Origin: Sphingorhabdus sp. 109 | GTDB lineage: Bacteria > Pseudomonadota > Alphaproteobacteria > Sphingomonadales > Sphingomonadaceae | DNA length: 64,000 bases | Reading direction: 5' to 3' | Assembly (NCBI RefSeq): GCF_902506555.1 | Contig: NZ_LR732707.1 | Location: 3,123,290-3,187,289 of the forward strand | Shown: one piece after another, positions 36,325 to 44,944 of the stretch | Layout: each line of letters starts with the position of its first letter | How positions within the stretch are numbered: the first letter of the stretch is position 1 | Notes under the pieces: generated by a model | Database searches by the model: none | Seen by the model: only the letters and a program-made list of their open reading frames with translations | What the model was told of the DNA's origin: nothing | Program-made: the position numbers and the translations under genes

Positions 36325-36764
36325 AGAAACTGGATCAAATAGGTCCCTTCCCTGAAGGGGATGGGCCAAGAGATATTCGCTTCGCTGGCTATGCCGCCAT
36401 CTTCAACTGGATCGACAAGGGCGGCGATATCATTCGCCCCGGTGCCTTTGGTGATCTGGCGGACGGAAAATCGCTGCCGTTGCTCTGGCAACATGATCCG
36501 CGCCAGCCAATCGGCCGCGTCGACCATGCGCGCGAGGACCGGTGTGGATTGCGGGTGATCGGGACCATATCGACCGCGACGCGGGCGGGGCGAGAGGCGG
36601 TAGCCTTACTGTCTGGCGCATCGGGCAAGGGGCTGAGCTTCGGTTACCGGGTGAGACGGGCGACGGGCCAACATCCCCGCCAACTGCTCGATCTGGATGT
36701 CGCGGAAATTTCACTGGTGACCCGTCCGATGCAGCCACGGGCGCGCGTTCATCTGGTTCAATAG
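36321..36764 (+). CDS. GTA prohead protease (gp4), HK97 family
   Basis: 147 residues starting with GTG. The HK97 prohead protease pattern is present: FAGYAAIFNWIDKGGDIIRPGAFGD, LPLLWQHDPRQPIGRV with the catalytic His, GKGLSFGYRV with the catalytic Ser, and AEISLVTRPMQPRA. It cleaves the capsid protein and scaffold during head maturation. It is coupled to the upstream gene by a GTGA overlap. Confidence 0.92.
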   Translation: MKKLDQIGPFPEGDGPRDIRFAGYAAIFNWIDKGGDIIRPGAFGDLADGKSLPLLWQHDPRQPIGRVDHAREDRCGLRVIGTISTATRAGREAVALLSGASGKGLSFGYRVRRATGQHPRQLLDLDVAEISLVTRPMQPRARVHLVQ

Positions 36765-36877
36765 CCGGTTTTTTCCACGAAATAGCAAAGGCACGAAGAT
36801 CATCTCAGCCTTAGGCGTCTTGTATCTCCGGGCGATCCCGAAACTCTAGGCAAACTTAACGACAGGAAAGGAAAGAC

Positions 36878-38056
36878 ATGACAGATTCCCCCAAATTCGA
36901 AACCAAGGCCGACCCGCTTGAAGCGTCATTCGACGCGGTGCTGATGGCTGAAGATGTCGCCCGCCAGGGCGACGAGATCAAATCATTGCGCACGGACGTG
37001 GATGGCCTGAAGGTGCAGATGTCGGACATTTCCAAAGCTTCGGCCCGGCCCGCGCTGACCGGAAATATCGATGGCGCAAAGGGGATGCCGCCTTCGGCTG
37101 CCGCTCAGGATTTTGTCGCCAAATATCTCCGGCGCGGGGATCAGGCCGGGGTCGAACTGAAGAGCTTTTCCGGTGCGTCCGGTCCGGAGGGCGGCTTTGC
37201 CGTGCCGCAGGAAATTGACGCGCTGATCGGCGCAATGCTCAAGGATATCTCGCCGATCCGTTCGATTGCGACGGTGGTGCAGACCGGCACGGCAGGCTAT
37301 CGCAAGCTGGTGACCACCGGCGGAACGCCCTCCGGCTGGGTTAGCGAGACCGCAGGCCGTCCGGAAACCGATACGCCGGATTTCAACGAAATCGCGCCGC
37401 CGAGCGGTGAGCTTTACGCCAATCCGGCGGCCTCCCAGGCGATGCTCGACGATGCGGCCTTTGACGTTGAATCCTGGCTGGCGGACGAAATTGCCCGGGA
37501 ATTTGCCCAGGCCGAAGGCGCGGCTTTTGTCGGTGGCTCCGGCGTCAACCAGCCGCGCGGTTTTCTCAATGCAACTGTGACCGACGAGAGCGATGATGTC
37601 CGCGCCTTTGGTTCGCTGCAATATGTGCCGTCCGGCGCGTCGGGCAGTTTCGACAGCGAGGATGTGCTGGTCGATCTGGTCCACACGCTGCGTCCCGCCT
37701 ACCGGCAGGGCGCCTCCTTTGTAATGAACAGCTCGACCCTCGCCCATATCCGCAAGTTCAAGACGGCAGATGGCGCCTTTCTGTGGCAGCCTTCGCTCGC
37801 CAGTGGACAGCCCGCGACCCTGCTCGGCTATCCGGTGGTCGAGGCCGAAGACATGCCGGATATTGCCGCGGACAGCCTGTCGATCGCCTTCGGCAATTTC
37901 CGCGCTGGCTATCTGATCGCCGAACGCAGCGCGACCAGCATTTTGCGCGATCCGTTCACCAACAAGCCGTTTGTCCATTTTTATGCGACCAAGCGGGTTG
38001 GCGGGCAGATCATGAATTCGGAAGCGATCAAGCTGATGCAGTTCAGCGCTTCCTGA
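36878..38056 (+). CDS. GTA major capsid protein (gp5), HK97 fold
   Basis: 392 residues. A coiled-coil N-terminal ~100 residues (LEASFDAVLMAEDVARQGDEIKSL) is the scaffold-like delta domain expected to be removed by gp4. The HK97 capsid domain follows, starting near SGASGPEGGFAVPQEIDA, with PIRSIATVVQTGTAGYRKLV, QPRGFLN and the C-terminal LLGYPVVEAEDMPDIAADSLSIAFGNF. GGAAAGGAAAG precedes the ATG. Confidence 0.95.
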   Translation: MTDSPKFETKADPLEASFDAVLMAEDVARQGDEIKSLRTDVDGLKVQMSDISKASARPALTGNIDGAKGMPPSAAAQDFVAKYLRRGDQAGVELKSFSGASGPEGGFAVPQEIDALIGAMLKDISPIRSIATVVQTGTAGYRKLVTTGGTPSGWVSETAGRPETDTPDFNEIAPPSGELYANPAASQAMLDDAAFDVESWLADEIAREFAQAEGAAFVGGSGVNQPRGFLNATVTDESDDVRAFGSLQYVPSGASGSFDSEDVLVDLVHTLRPAYRQGASFVMNSSTLAHIRKFKTADGAFLWQPSLASGQPATLLGYPVVEAEDMPDIAADSLSIAFGNFRAGYLIAERSATSILRDPFTNKPFVHFYATKRVGGQIMNSEAIKLMQFSAS

Positions 38057-38063
38057 AGCCCTT

Positions 38064-38081
38064 GCTGCGCTTCGGCGCAGC
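38064..38081 (+). terminator. UUCG-tetraloop hairpin after the capsid gene
   Basis: A perfect 7-bp stem GCTGCGC/GCGCAGC closed by TTCG, seven bases after the capsid stop. There is no T-run, so it is more likely an mRNA-stabilising or partial stop structure that raises capsid mRNA over later genes. Confidence 0.5.
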
Positions 38082-38159
38082 GCGCCCGTGCCGGTTGCTC
38101 CTCCCCTCGATCCGGCGCGGGCGCATATTTCTAAACCCAAGTGAAAGGATGCCGCGACC

Positions 38160-38705
38160 GTGAGCTTCCCCATTTCAGACTGGCCGGATTTGCCGGCAGC
38201 GCTGATCGCAGAGGTCAGGGAATTTGTCCGGATTGACCATCAGGCCGATGATGACGCTATCGATGCGTTTCTGCGCGGCGCGGCGTCCTTGTGCGAGGAT
38301 TTTACCGGGCAGATGCTGATCGCGCGATCAGTGACAGATATGTTGCCGGCGCGGCACGTCTGGCAGAAGTTGAAGCGGCTGCCGGTGCAGTCGATTGTTT
38401 CGGTCGAGGCGCTGGGCGCGGGCGGGATCGCGGCGGCGTTTGCGGTCGAGGACTATGCGCTCGACATCGACAGCGACGGTATCGGCTGGATCAGGCTGCA
38501 CCGGAGCGACGGCGGTTCGCGAATCCGGGTGACCTATAGCGCCGGTCTGGCGATGGACTGGGACGCACTGCCTGCGGGCCTGCGCCAGGGGATCGTGCGG
38601 ATGGCGGGCTATTTTTACGCCAATCGCGACGGTGTTGACGCCGGTGGTCCGCCGAGCGCGGTGACCGCCTTGTGGCGACCCCATCGGCGGATGAGGATGG
38701 CATGA
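38160..38705 (+). CDS. GTA head-tail connector (gp6)
   Basis: 181 residues starting with GTG. The pattern EFVRIDHQADDDAIDAFLRGAASLCEDFTGQ is the phage gp6-like head-tail connector signature; the C-terminal part includes RVTYSAGL and PAGLRQGIVRMAGYFY. It forms the ring below the portal. It is translationally coupled to the next gene (ATGA). Confidence 0.9.
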   Translation: MSFPISDWPDLPAALIAEVREFVRIDHQADDDAIDAFLRGAASLCEDFTGQMLIARSVTDMLPARHVWQKLKRLPVQSIVSVEALGAGGIAAAFAVEDYALDIDSDGIGWIRLHRSDGGSRIRVTYSAGLAMDWDALPAGLRQGIVRMAGYFYANRDGVDAGGPPSAVTALWRPHRRMRMA

Positions 38706-39031
38706 TGGGACAGGAATTTTCCGGAATCTTGCGCGAACGCATATCAATCGAGCGGCAGAGTGTCGGGCGCGATGCGCTGGGCTCGGCCGAACCGGAATAT
38801 CTTACTGTTGGTGTCTTCTGGGCAGCGGCCGAAGCGATGCAAACGGGCGCCGTCAGCGAGGCGGAAAGCCGTTCGGCCCTGCCACGCTGGCGGTTCACCC
38901 TGCGTGAAACCCGGGTGATCAGGCCGGGCGACCGGCTGGTCTGGGGGGACCGGGTAATGACGATATCGAGCGTGATATTGGAGCACCGACGGACCCGGAA
39001 GACCATCCTGCAGGCGGAAGAAAAAAGATGA
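38702..39031 (+). CDS. GTA head closure/stopper protein (gp7)
   Basis: 109 residues with the SPP1 gp16-like head-tail adaptor pattern (LRERISIERQSVGRDALGSAEPEYLTVGVFWA, then PRWRFTLRETRVIRPGDRLVWGDRVMTI). The start is the ATG at 38702 overlapping the gp6 stop, or 38705. It closes the portal channel and joins the tail. Confidence 0.87.
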   Translation: MMGQEFSGILRERISIERQSVGRDALGSAEPEYLTVGVFWAAAEAMQTGAVSEAESRSALPRWRFTLRETRVIRPGDRLVWGDRVMTISSVILEHRRTRKTILQAEEKR

Positions 39032-39249
39032 TGGAAAAATTGCAGAAGCGCGGGGAGGCGATTGCCGAACAGCGGCTGACCCGCGCCCGAACCGAGATCA
39101 AATCGGCGCTGGCGGAAGAATTGCCCGACGATGTGCAGGTCAGTGAAACTGGCGAAGGAATCGGGGTGGAAGCCCGGCGGTTGAAACAGCGGCTGATCGA
39201 GAATAGCAGCCTGCGCGATGTCGCTTTTCTGATGCGGGCCGTGCGATGA
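39028..39249 (+). CDS. small GTA protein between gp7 and gp8
   Basis: 73 residues, charged and mostly helical (MEKLQKRGEAIAEQRLTRARTEIKSALAEELP). Not a family I recognise. The overlapping ATGA at both ends shows it is translated as part of the string. Its size and place suggest a minor neck protein (an HK97 gp10-like remnant is possible). Confidence 0.7.
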   Translation: MMEKLQKRGEAIAEQRLTRARTEIKSALAEELPDDVQVSETGEGIGVEARRLKQRLIENSSLRDVAFLMRAVR

Positions 39250-39644
39250 GCAGCGCGCTGGAAGCGGTGCAGCGACAGCTCGTCGCAAGGCTGAATGCGC
39301 ACACGGAACTGACAGGCCTGGTCAGCGGCATATTTGACGGCCCGCCGCCGCAGGCGGACTTTCCCTATATCGCGCTGGCCACCGGGGCTTCCCTCGACTG
39401 GAGCCACAAGGGCGGGGTCGGCCGCGAGTTGAGCCTTGCGTTAACCGTACATGACGATGGCGAGACGGCGGCGCGCCTGCACCGGTTGATGGCGCTGGTC
39501 GAGGAGGTTCTGGAACCGGGACTAGATGATCCCGATGGCTGGCAGATCGTCACTTTCGATTTCCGCCGTACGCGCATTTTGCGCAGCGCGGTGAGCCCGT
39601 GGAGCGGGTTAGTCGAGTATCGGGCGAGGGTTTTGAGGGCTTAG
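39246..39644 (+). CDS. GTA gp8, DUF3168 tail terminator
   Basis: 132 residues of DUF3168: ALEAVQRQLVARLNAHTELTGLVSGIFDGPPPQADFPYIALATG, then VWSHKGG-like residues and VEYRARVLRA at the end. DUF3168 proteins cap the tail tube. Coupled by ATGA to the previous gene; a repeat element follows its stop. Confidence 0.9.
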   Translation: MSSALEAVQRQLVARLNAHTELTGLVSGIFDGPPPQADFPYIALATGASLDWSHKGGVGRELSLALTVHDDGETAARLHRLMALVEEVLEPGLDDPDGWQIVTFDFRRTRILRSAVSPWSGLVEYRARVLRA

Positions 39645-39645
39645 T

Positions 39646-39753
39646 GCCCCTGCGCAGGCAGGGGCCCATCTCCCGACCTTGGCTCCACGAACAATCGATA
39701 TTTTGTGCGCAATTCAAGCGGCACGAGATGGGCCCCCGCCTTCGCGGGGGCAC
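39646..39753. repeat. MITE-like palindromic element, copy 2 (gp8/gp9 gap)
   Basis: Begins TGCCCCTGCGCAGGCAGGGG and ends CCCCCGCCTTCGCGGGGGCA, with CCCATCTCC and GAGATGGG just inside each end. The same end structure occurs in copies at 34450 and 40505, with an unrelated centre. Confidence 0.82.
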
Positions 39754-39779
39754 AACACCCAACATGAAGGAACCGGAAT

Positions 39780-40187
39780 ATGGCAGCAGAAAAAGGCAGC
39801 GCCTTTCTCCTGAAAATCGGCGATGGCGAGGATCCCGTCAGCTACACGACCATCGCGGGTTTGCGGACCACACAGATGTCGATCAATGGCGAGCCGGTGG
39901 CGATCACCAGCAAGGACAGCGGCGGCTGGCGGCAATTGCTGTCGGGTGCGGGCGTGCGGTCTGTGTCCGTGTCAGGGGCTGGTGTGTTCACCGGCTCGGA
40001 CGCGGAGATGCGAATCAAGAATCATGCGCTGGGGGGCATTATCGACGCCTATGAACTCAGCTTCGAGGGCGGCGAGCGGATGCAGGGCGATTTTCTCGTC
40101 GCGCGGCTGGACTATAGCGGCGATTATAATGGCGAGCGCAGCTACACGTTGAGCCTGGAAAGCTCGGGCGCGGTCGCCAGTGTCTGA
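39780..40187 (+). CDS. GTA major tail protein (gp9), TP901-1 family
   Basis: 135 residues, beginning MAAEKGSAFLLKIGDGEDPVSY and with TTIAGLRTTQMSINGEPVAITSKDSGGWRQLL, the TP901-1-type major tail pattern. It polymerises into the tail tube. Its stop overlaps the gp10 GTG by eight bases. Confidence 0.93.
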   Translation: MAAEKGSAFLLKIGDGEDPVSYTTIAGLRTTQMSINGEPVAITSKDSGGWRQLLSGAGVRSVSVSGAGVFTGSDAEMRIKNHALGGIIDAYELSFEGGERMQGDFLVARLDYSGDYNGERSYTLSLESSGAVASV

Positions 40188-40503
40188 CCGGCCCGCCAAT
40201 GCCCTGCGCGGCGAAGCTCAGATTGTCATCGATGGCACGCGCCTGATCCTGCGGCCCAGTTTTGCGGCGCTGGTAGCCGCCGAGGAGGAACTGGGATCTT
40301 TGTTCGATCTGGTTGGCCGAGCGGCGGGCGGGCGGCTTTTGCTGTCGGAAATCGTTACGCTGTTCTGGCATGTTGCCAGCGATCGACCTGAGCATTTGAC
40401 CCGCGACCAGCTGGGCGAGGGGATGATGAAACTGGGGCTCGCCGGAGTGACGCCGGCGCTGAAGATCGTACTGAAGCAGATATTGTCGGGACGTGGTTGG
40501 TAA
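40180..40503 (+). CDS. GTA gp10, tail assembly protein
   Basis: 107 residues starting with GTG. FEAL-like start (ANALRGEAQIVIDGTRLILRPSFAALVAAEEELGSLFDLV) and LFWHVASDRPEHLTRDQLGEGM match the GTA_gp10 family, which is thought to be a tail assembly chaperone. The overlapping gp9 stop implies coupling. Confidence 0.9.
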   Translation: MSDRPANALRGEAQIVIDGTRLILRPSFAALVAAEEELGSLFDLVGRAAGGRLLLSEIVTLFWHVASDRPEHLTRDQLGEGMMKLGLAGVTPALKIVLKQILSGRGW

Positions 40504-40789
40504 AGCGTGTCCCCGCGAAGGCGGGGATCCATCTCCCGTTGGCTCGGCAGACGATCTGTTCCAAGATGGACCCCCGCCATCGCGGGGGCACACTTATTTC
40601 GCATCATCGATAGAAATATTATGCGGCACCGTCTCCGCTGTCCTCGGCTGGACGCCGGACCAGTTCTGGCACGCAACGCCTGCTGAACTGGCAACCATAT
40701 TTGCGGTCTTCACCGGCCGCGGGCCCGGCCAGGCCCCGCTCGGCACCGAACAACTCGAAAAACTGAAAGAGACTTTCCCCGATGGATGA
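40493..40789 (+). CDS. GTA tail assembly chaperone (gp10.1), N-terminus made by a repeat
   Basis: The conserved part starts near ASSIEILCGTVSAVLGWTPDQFWHATPAELATIF, the typical sequence of the short GTA tail chaperone (~60 residues). The preceding ~34 codons (CPREGGDPS...DGPPPSRGHT) are the translated palindromic repeat. No in-frame ATG, GTG or TTG lies between repeat and domain. Translation may begin at GTG 40493 inside gp10 or by ribosomal slippage from gp10; otherwise the gene is damaged. It overlaps the gp11 start by eight bases. Confidence 0.7.
   Translation: MVGKACPREGGDPSPVGSADDLFQDGPPPSRGHTYFASSIEILCGTVSAVLGWTPDQFWHATPAELATIFAVFTGRGPGQAPLGTEQLEKLKETFPDG
40505..40596. repeat. MITE-like palindromic element, copy 3 (gp10/gp10.1 gap)
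   Basis: Begins GTGTCCCCGCGAAGGCGGGG and ends CCCCCGCCATCGCGGGGGCAC, with ATCCATCTCC and AAGATGGA just inside. It is the shortest of the three related copies. It has no stop codon in the frame that leads into the tail chaperone. Confidence 0.83.
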
Positions 40790-41360
40790 AGATATCGAAC
40801 GGCTGGTGGTCAGCGTCCGCGCCGATACCGCCGGTTTTGCCAAGGATGTGGCCGATATGAAAAGCCAGCTTGATGGCCCTTTTGGCTCGGGCCTGGAGCG
40901 CGCAGGGGCGGCGCTCGAGAATACCCTCAGCCGCGCCATCCGTCGTGGTTCACTGGATTTTGAAGATCTGCGCCGGGTGGCGCTGTCGGTGATGAACGAT
41001 ATCGCCGGTGCAGCAGTCCAGAGCGGTTTGCACAATCTTTTCGGTGGCGGTTCGGGCGGCGGGCTGCTCGATATCGGAACATCCTTGCTGGGCGCCTTTC
41101 TTGGCGCGCCGGGGCGGGCAACCGGTGGTCCGGTCAGCGGCGGCCGTGCTTATATGGTCGGCGAACGCGGGCCAGAATTGTTCGTGCCGACCGCGGCAGG
41201 GCGGATCGAGCCGCCGGTGTCGGTCAACACAGCGCCCAATATCCGTTTGACAATCAATATTTCCGACAATGGCCGGGGCAGCGCGCCGGAGCAGATGCGT
41301 CGGTCAAGCCGGCAAATCGTGCGAGCGGTGAGCAACGCGCTGTCGGCAAAGGCGGGCTGA
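40782..41360 (+). CDS. GTA tape measure protein (gp11)
   Basis: 192 residues. The lambda-type tape measure pattern LVVSVRADTAGFAKDVADMKSQLDGPFGSGL at the N-terminus, and DFEDLRRVALSVMNDIAGAAVQSGLHNLFGG with a glycine-rich middle, match the short GTA tape measure. The short protein predicts a very short tail, as in RcGTA. The C-terminal ERGPELFVPTAAGRI is a common tape-measure tail motif. Confidence 0.9.
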   Translation: MDEDIERLVVSVRADTAGFAKDVADMKSQLDGPFGSGLERAGAALENTLSRAIRRGSLDFEDLRRVALSVMNDIAGAAVQSGLHNLFGGGSGGGLLDIGTSLLGAFLGAPGRATGGPVSGGRAYMVGERGPELFVPTAAGRIEPPVSVNTAPNIRLTINISDNGRGSAPEQMRRSSRQIVRAVSNALSAKAG

Positions 41361-41361
41361 T

Positions 41362-43710
41362 ATGGGATTCTGGCTAACCGACAAAAGAACTGGGCAGCAA
41401 AACGGCTTCATCCAGCGCTTCGATCCCCGCTTCTGGACGATCAATTTCCCGCGTCCGATGATGGCCTCGGTGGTGACCACTGCAGCCGATGCACTGCGGG
41501 TGGATGCAGTCTTCTATAATAGCGACGATCTGGCCGGTCTGATCTGGGAGAGCGAGGATGTGCTCGACCATCCGTTGCTCGCGTACGAAACGGAGCGCGA
41601 CTATGCCCGGCTCAAATGGACGTTTCACTGGCGGTCCTCGGGCATCATGCCGCTCGATGCGATCAACGGCCCGACGCTGACAATCGAAGGGCGGGATGCG
41701 GCAGGAGATCCGAAATCCTGGTATGTGCGATTGTGGAACTATGCCAGCGGCACGCCGACCGATGCAGATATCGCGATAGAATTTTCCAATGTCGATGGTG
41801 GTTTCCTGTTGCCGGGAGAGGCCGATCCGGTTCATCCGGGGGATATCGACCGGCTGTTCATTTCGATCGTACCGCCAGAATATGCCGAGCAAGGCACGCG
41901 TTTTCCCACGCCAAAAATCGGCTGGGTCGAGATGAGCGCAATCCGTACCCATGGCCAGGGCGCGGTGCTGGACACCGGTGATGTCATGTTGCCGGAAAAT
42001 AGCCTGTCTATGGCTACTGCCTATGATGACAGTTTCAACCAGACGCCGGAACGCTTGCTGCGGATGATCCGCGCTCTGGGCTATCGCGGCGCGGTCAACC
42101 ACTATCTCGGGATGAGCCATTATTTCCGGCTGGAGACGGTCGGGGAGGGGCTGTGTGTCAGCCTTTCCGCGCCGCAACCGGGCGAGCAATTTGCCGCGAT
42201 CAACGAGCCGGCGGCCGTGTGGCACCGTGATCTGATGATCCGTGCCGAAGCGATGGGTTTTTCCGTGATCCTGTCGCTATCCTACGAACTGTTCGACGAG
42301 CATTGCTGGAGCGACTGGAAACAGCGGGCGGAGAACGGCGATCCGGCCTTGACCGGCTGGGAACCGCCGTCGACCTTGCTCTCGCCGGCCAATGGCGATG
42401 CGATGGCCTATCTGCAAGCCGTGGCACGGGCCTTTACCGCGATTGCCCGGGACGCCGGCGTGGCGATCCGCTTTCAGGTGGGTGAGCCGTGGTGGTGGGT
42501 CATGCCGGACAAGCGAATTTGTCTTTATGACGCGGCTGCATTGGCGGTTCTCGGTGAAAACGCGGTCAGCATCGGCGGCATCGATGGCCCCAAGACGGCG
42601 GGACAAAAGGCCATGCTCGACCAGGCCGGGGAGATATTGGCCGCATCGACCGCCGATCTGCTGGATGCGGTGAAGGATGAAGCGGGCGAAACGCCGGTCG
42701 AGACCCTGTTGCTGGCCTATTTGCCGACGATTCTGGACGAGCAGGCCCCGGAAACCAAGCGGGCTAACCTGCCTGTCGGCTGGGCCGCTCCCGCTTTCGA
42801 CATATTGCAACTCGAGGATTATGACTGGGTGATCGCAGGCAATCGGTCGGCCACGGCGGCCGGGGTTGCCCTCGCGACGCAGAGGCTGGGCTATCCGGTT
42901 GAACAGCAGCAGTATTTTTCCGGCTTTGTGCTGCAATCGGCGGACAGCTTTATCTGGAGCCATATGGTCGATGCCATTGCCGGTGCGCGCAAACGGGGCA
43001 CTGCGGATATTTTTGTCTGGGCGCTACCGCAGGTGGCGCGGGACGGTTTTACCTATTTTCAGGAAGAGGAAGAAGATGTGAACGCCTTCGACGACGTGCG
43101 CTTTCCGATAGCAATCGGTCAGGGGGCCAGCGTGTCGCCCGGATTTTCCACCAATGTCGTGACGACCCTTTCCGGTCACGAGAAACGCAACAGCGACTGG
43201 GCCGATGCGCGGCTGGAGTTCGATGTCGGGCCGGGCGTCCGGAGCGAGGACGAATTGCGGGCCCTGATTGCCTTTTTTCGTGCGCGGCGGGGTGCGGCCA
43301 AGGCTTTTCGCTTCCGCGATCCTTATGATCACAGCTCGCACGAGATGGTCGGTGCGCCGTGGTTGACCGACCAGTATCTCGGCAAAGGCGACGGCCAGAG
43401 GACCGAATATCAGTTGGTAAAAAATTATGGTGATCCGGCCGATGAACCGCAACAAAGGCTGATCACGCGGCCCGATCCGGAAACCGTGCTGGTCGCCGTC
43501 AACGGTGAGCCTGCCGCTGGCTGGTCGCTGGGTCCGGCGGGCATCATAATCTTCGACAGTCCGCCCGCCGAAGAGAGCGATATCACCGCCGGTTTCCTGT
43601 TCGATGTGCCGGTGCGTTTCGAAAGCGACCGGCTGTCCGTCAGTCATGCGACCTTTCTGGCCGGTGATATTCCCGAAGTCCTTCTGGTCGAAGTCCGGGA
43701 ACCGTCATGA
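41362..43710 (+). CDS. GTA gp12: TIM-barrel-like domain fused to DUF2460 distal tail domain
   Basis: 782 residues, far larger than the ~210 residues of RcGTA gp12. The last ~215 (from FPIAIGQGASVSPGFSTNVVTTLSGHEKRNSDW) are the DUF2460/TIGR02217 domain. Residues ~1-210 are a beta-rich start (FWTINFPRPMMASVVTTA). Residues ~215-560 read as a glycosidase-like TIM barrel, with QVGEPWWWV and QLEDYDWV. Such proteins are sometimes annotated non-contractile tail sheath. It probably forms the tail tip ring and may cut envelope glycans. Confidence 0.82.
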   Translation: MGFWLTDKRTGQQNGFIQRFDPRFWTINFPRPMMASVVTTAADALRVDAVFYNSDDLAGLIWESEDVLDHPLLAYETERDYARLKWTFHWRSSGIMPLDAINGPTLTIEGRDAAGDPKSWYVRLWNYASGTPTDADIAIEFSNVDGGFLLPGEADPVHPGDIDRLFISIVPPEYAEQGTRFPTPKIGWVEMSAIRTHGQGAVLDTGDVMLPENSLSMATAYDDSFNQTPERLLRMIRALGYRGAVNHYLGMSHYFRLETVGEGLCVSLSAPQPGEQFAAINEPAAVWHRDLMIRAEAMGFSVILSLSYELFDEHCWSDWKQRAENGDPALTGWEPPSTLLSPANGDAMAYLQAVARAFTAIARDAGVAIRFQVGEPWWWVMPDKRICLYDAAALAVLGENAVSIGGIDGPKTAGQKAMLDQAGEILAASTADLLDAVKDEAGETPVETLLLAYLPTILDEQAPETKRANLPVGWAAPAFDILQLEDYDWVIAGNRSATAAGVALATQRLGYPVEQQQYFSGFVLQSADSFIWSHMVDAIAGARKRGTADIFVWALPQVARDGFTYFQEEEEDVNAFDDVRFPIAIGQGASVSPGFSTNVVTTLSGHEKRNSDWADARLEFDVGPGVRSEDELRALIAFFRARRGAAKAFRFRDPYDHSSHEMVGAPWLTDQYLGKGDGQRTEYQLVKNYGDPADEPQQRLITRPDPETVLVAVNGEPAAGWSLGPAGIIIFDSPPAEESDITAGFLFDVPVRFESDRLSVSHATFLAGDIPEVLLVEVREPS

Positions 43711-44525
43711 GCCTTGACTGGCTGGACCGGACGGTCACGACCAGCACCTATCTCTGGCGGCTAGAGCGCGCAGATGGCGTGGCTCTCGGCTTTACCTCGC
43801 ATGATCGCGATCTTGTCATCGATGGATTTCGGTATCGCGCGGCTCCAGGCATGGTGCCATCCTCGATCGCGCTGTCCGACAGTCTGGAGGTCGACAATGT
43901 CGAAATTGCCGGCGTGATGACCAGTGCGGCGATTGCGGTGGCGGATCTCGAGGCCGGGCGCTGGGACGGCGCGCTGCTCTATATTTCGCTGGCCGACTGG
44001 CAGCAGCCCGAGGCCGAGCCTCTGCCGCTGATTTGCGGTGAATTCGGAGAGATCGTGCGGTCGGGCGACAGTTTCACAGTTGAAATGCTGGGCGCGACAT
44101 CCTTTCTCGACGAGCCGGTTGCGCCGCTGACATCACCCACCTGTCGCGCCGAGTTTGGCGATTACCAGTGCAAGCTCAGCCTGCGCCGCTATCAGCGGGA
44201 AGGCCAGGTCCTGTCGGTTGACGGCGATACGATCGCCATCGAGGCGCTGGGTGATGCCGCGTCCGATTTTGCATTCGGTTCCCTGCGCTTTCTCGACGGT
44301 CCCAACTGCGGACTTAGCTATGCGATTGTCGACGGGGAAGCGGCTGTTGTCAGGCTGGCCGACCCGCCCGCAGAAACCGTCGCTCCGGGCGCAAGAGTGT
44401 TGCTCACCGAGGGTTGCAACAAGAATTTCGCAACCTGCCGAGACCGCTTTTCCAACAGCATCAACTTTCGCGGCGAACCCTATTTGCCCGGTAATGATCT
44501 GCTGACGCGATATCCCGGCGCATGA
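43707..44525 (+). CDS. GTA gp13, DUF2163 hub protein
   Basis: 272 residues. DUF2163 (phage_BR0599-like) blocks: YLWRLERADGVALGFTSHDRDLVIDGFRYRAAPGM, and near the end GCNKNFATCRDRFSNSINFRGEPYLPGNDLLTR with conserved cysteines that in RcGTA gp13 bind an iron-sulfur cluster, as I recall the published structure. Coupled by ATGA on both sides. Confidence 0.9.
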   Translation: MSLDWLDRTVTTSTYLWRLERADGVALGFTSHDRDLVIDGFRYRAAPGMVPSSIALSDSLEVDNVEIAGVMTSAAIAVADLEAGRWDGALLYISLADWQQPEAEPLPLICGEFGEIVRSGDSFTVEMLGATSFLDEPVAPLTSPTCRAEFGDYQCKLSLRRYQREGQVLSVDGDTIAIEALGDAASDFAFGSLRFLDGPNCGLSYAIVDGEAAVVRLADPPAETVAPGARVLLTEGCNKNFATCRDRFSNSINFRGEPYLPGNDLLTRYPGA

Positions 44526-44944
44526 CACGAACGAGAGAAGGATCACGGAAGATGGCTGACAAGGCTATGTCGCTTTGCGGTGCGCGCTTTTGCCTGCACG
44601 GCCGCGATGAAGAGATCGGGCTGGATTGCATAGGGTTGGCCCAGCAATGCCTGTTGGCCGGCGAATTCGAATGCGACGTGCCCAATGGCTATTCGATCCG
44701 CGGCGGGTCCGAACATTCGATCAGGACCTTCATGGCGGAGACCGGATTTACCCGCTTCCCGCCGGAATCGGAACTGTGCGAAGGTGATATTGTCCTGGTC
44801 CGGCCCAGTGGCGTGCAGTGGCACTTCCTGATCCGTGCCGGTGACGGCTTCGTGCACGCCCATGCCGGTCTCGGCAAGGTGGTCTTTTGCCCTGGCAAAG
44901 CGCCATGGCCGATTGTCGCGATATTCAGGCTGACGGAGGATTGA
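44522..44944 (+). CDS. GTA gp14, NlpC/P60 cell-wall peptidase
   Basis: 140 residues. The NlpC/P60 catalytic Cys36 is in EIGLDCIGLAQQ and the His in GFVHAHAGLGKV (His112 or 114). The peptidase locally opens peptidoglycan during DNA delivery. The start at 44522 overlaps the gp13 stop; a methionine at residue 11 (MADKAMSLCG) is an alternative. Confidence 0.92.
   Translation: MTRTREGSRKMADKAMSLCGARFCLHGRDEEIGLDCIGLAQQCLLAGEFECDVPNGYSIRGGSEHSIRTFMAETGFTRFPPESELCEGDIVLVRPSGVQWHFLIRAGDGFVHAHAGLGKVVFCPGKAPWPIVAIFRLTED

Noticed and set aside
34450-40596. CRISPR array
   Set aside because: The repeats are inverted, of irregular spacing, few in number and without unique spacers of equal length or cas genes.
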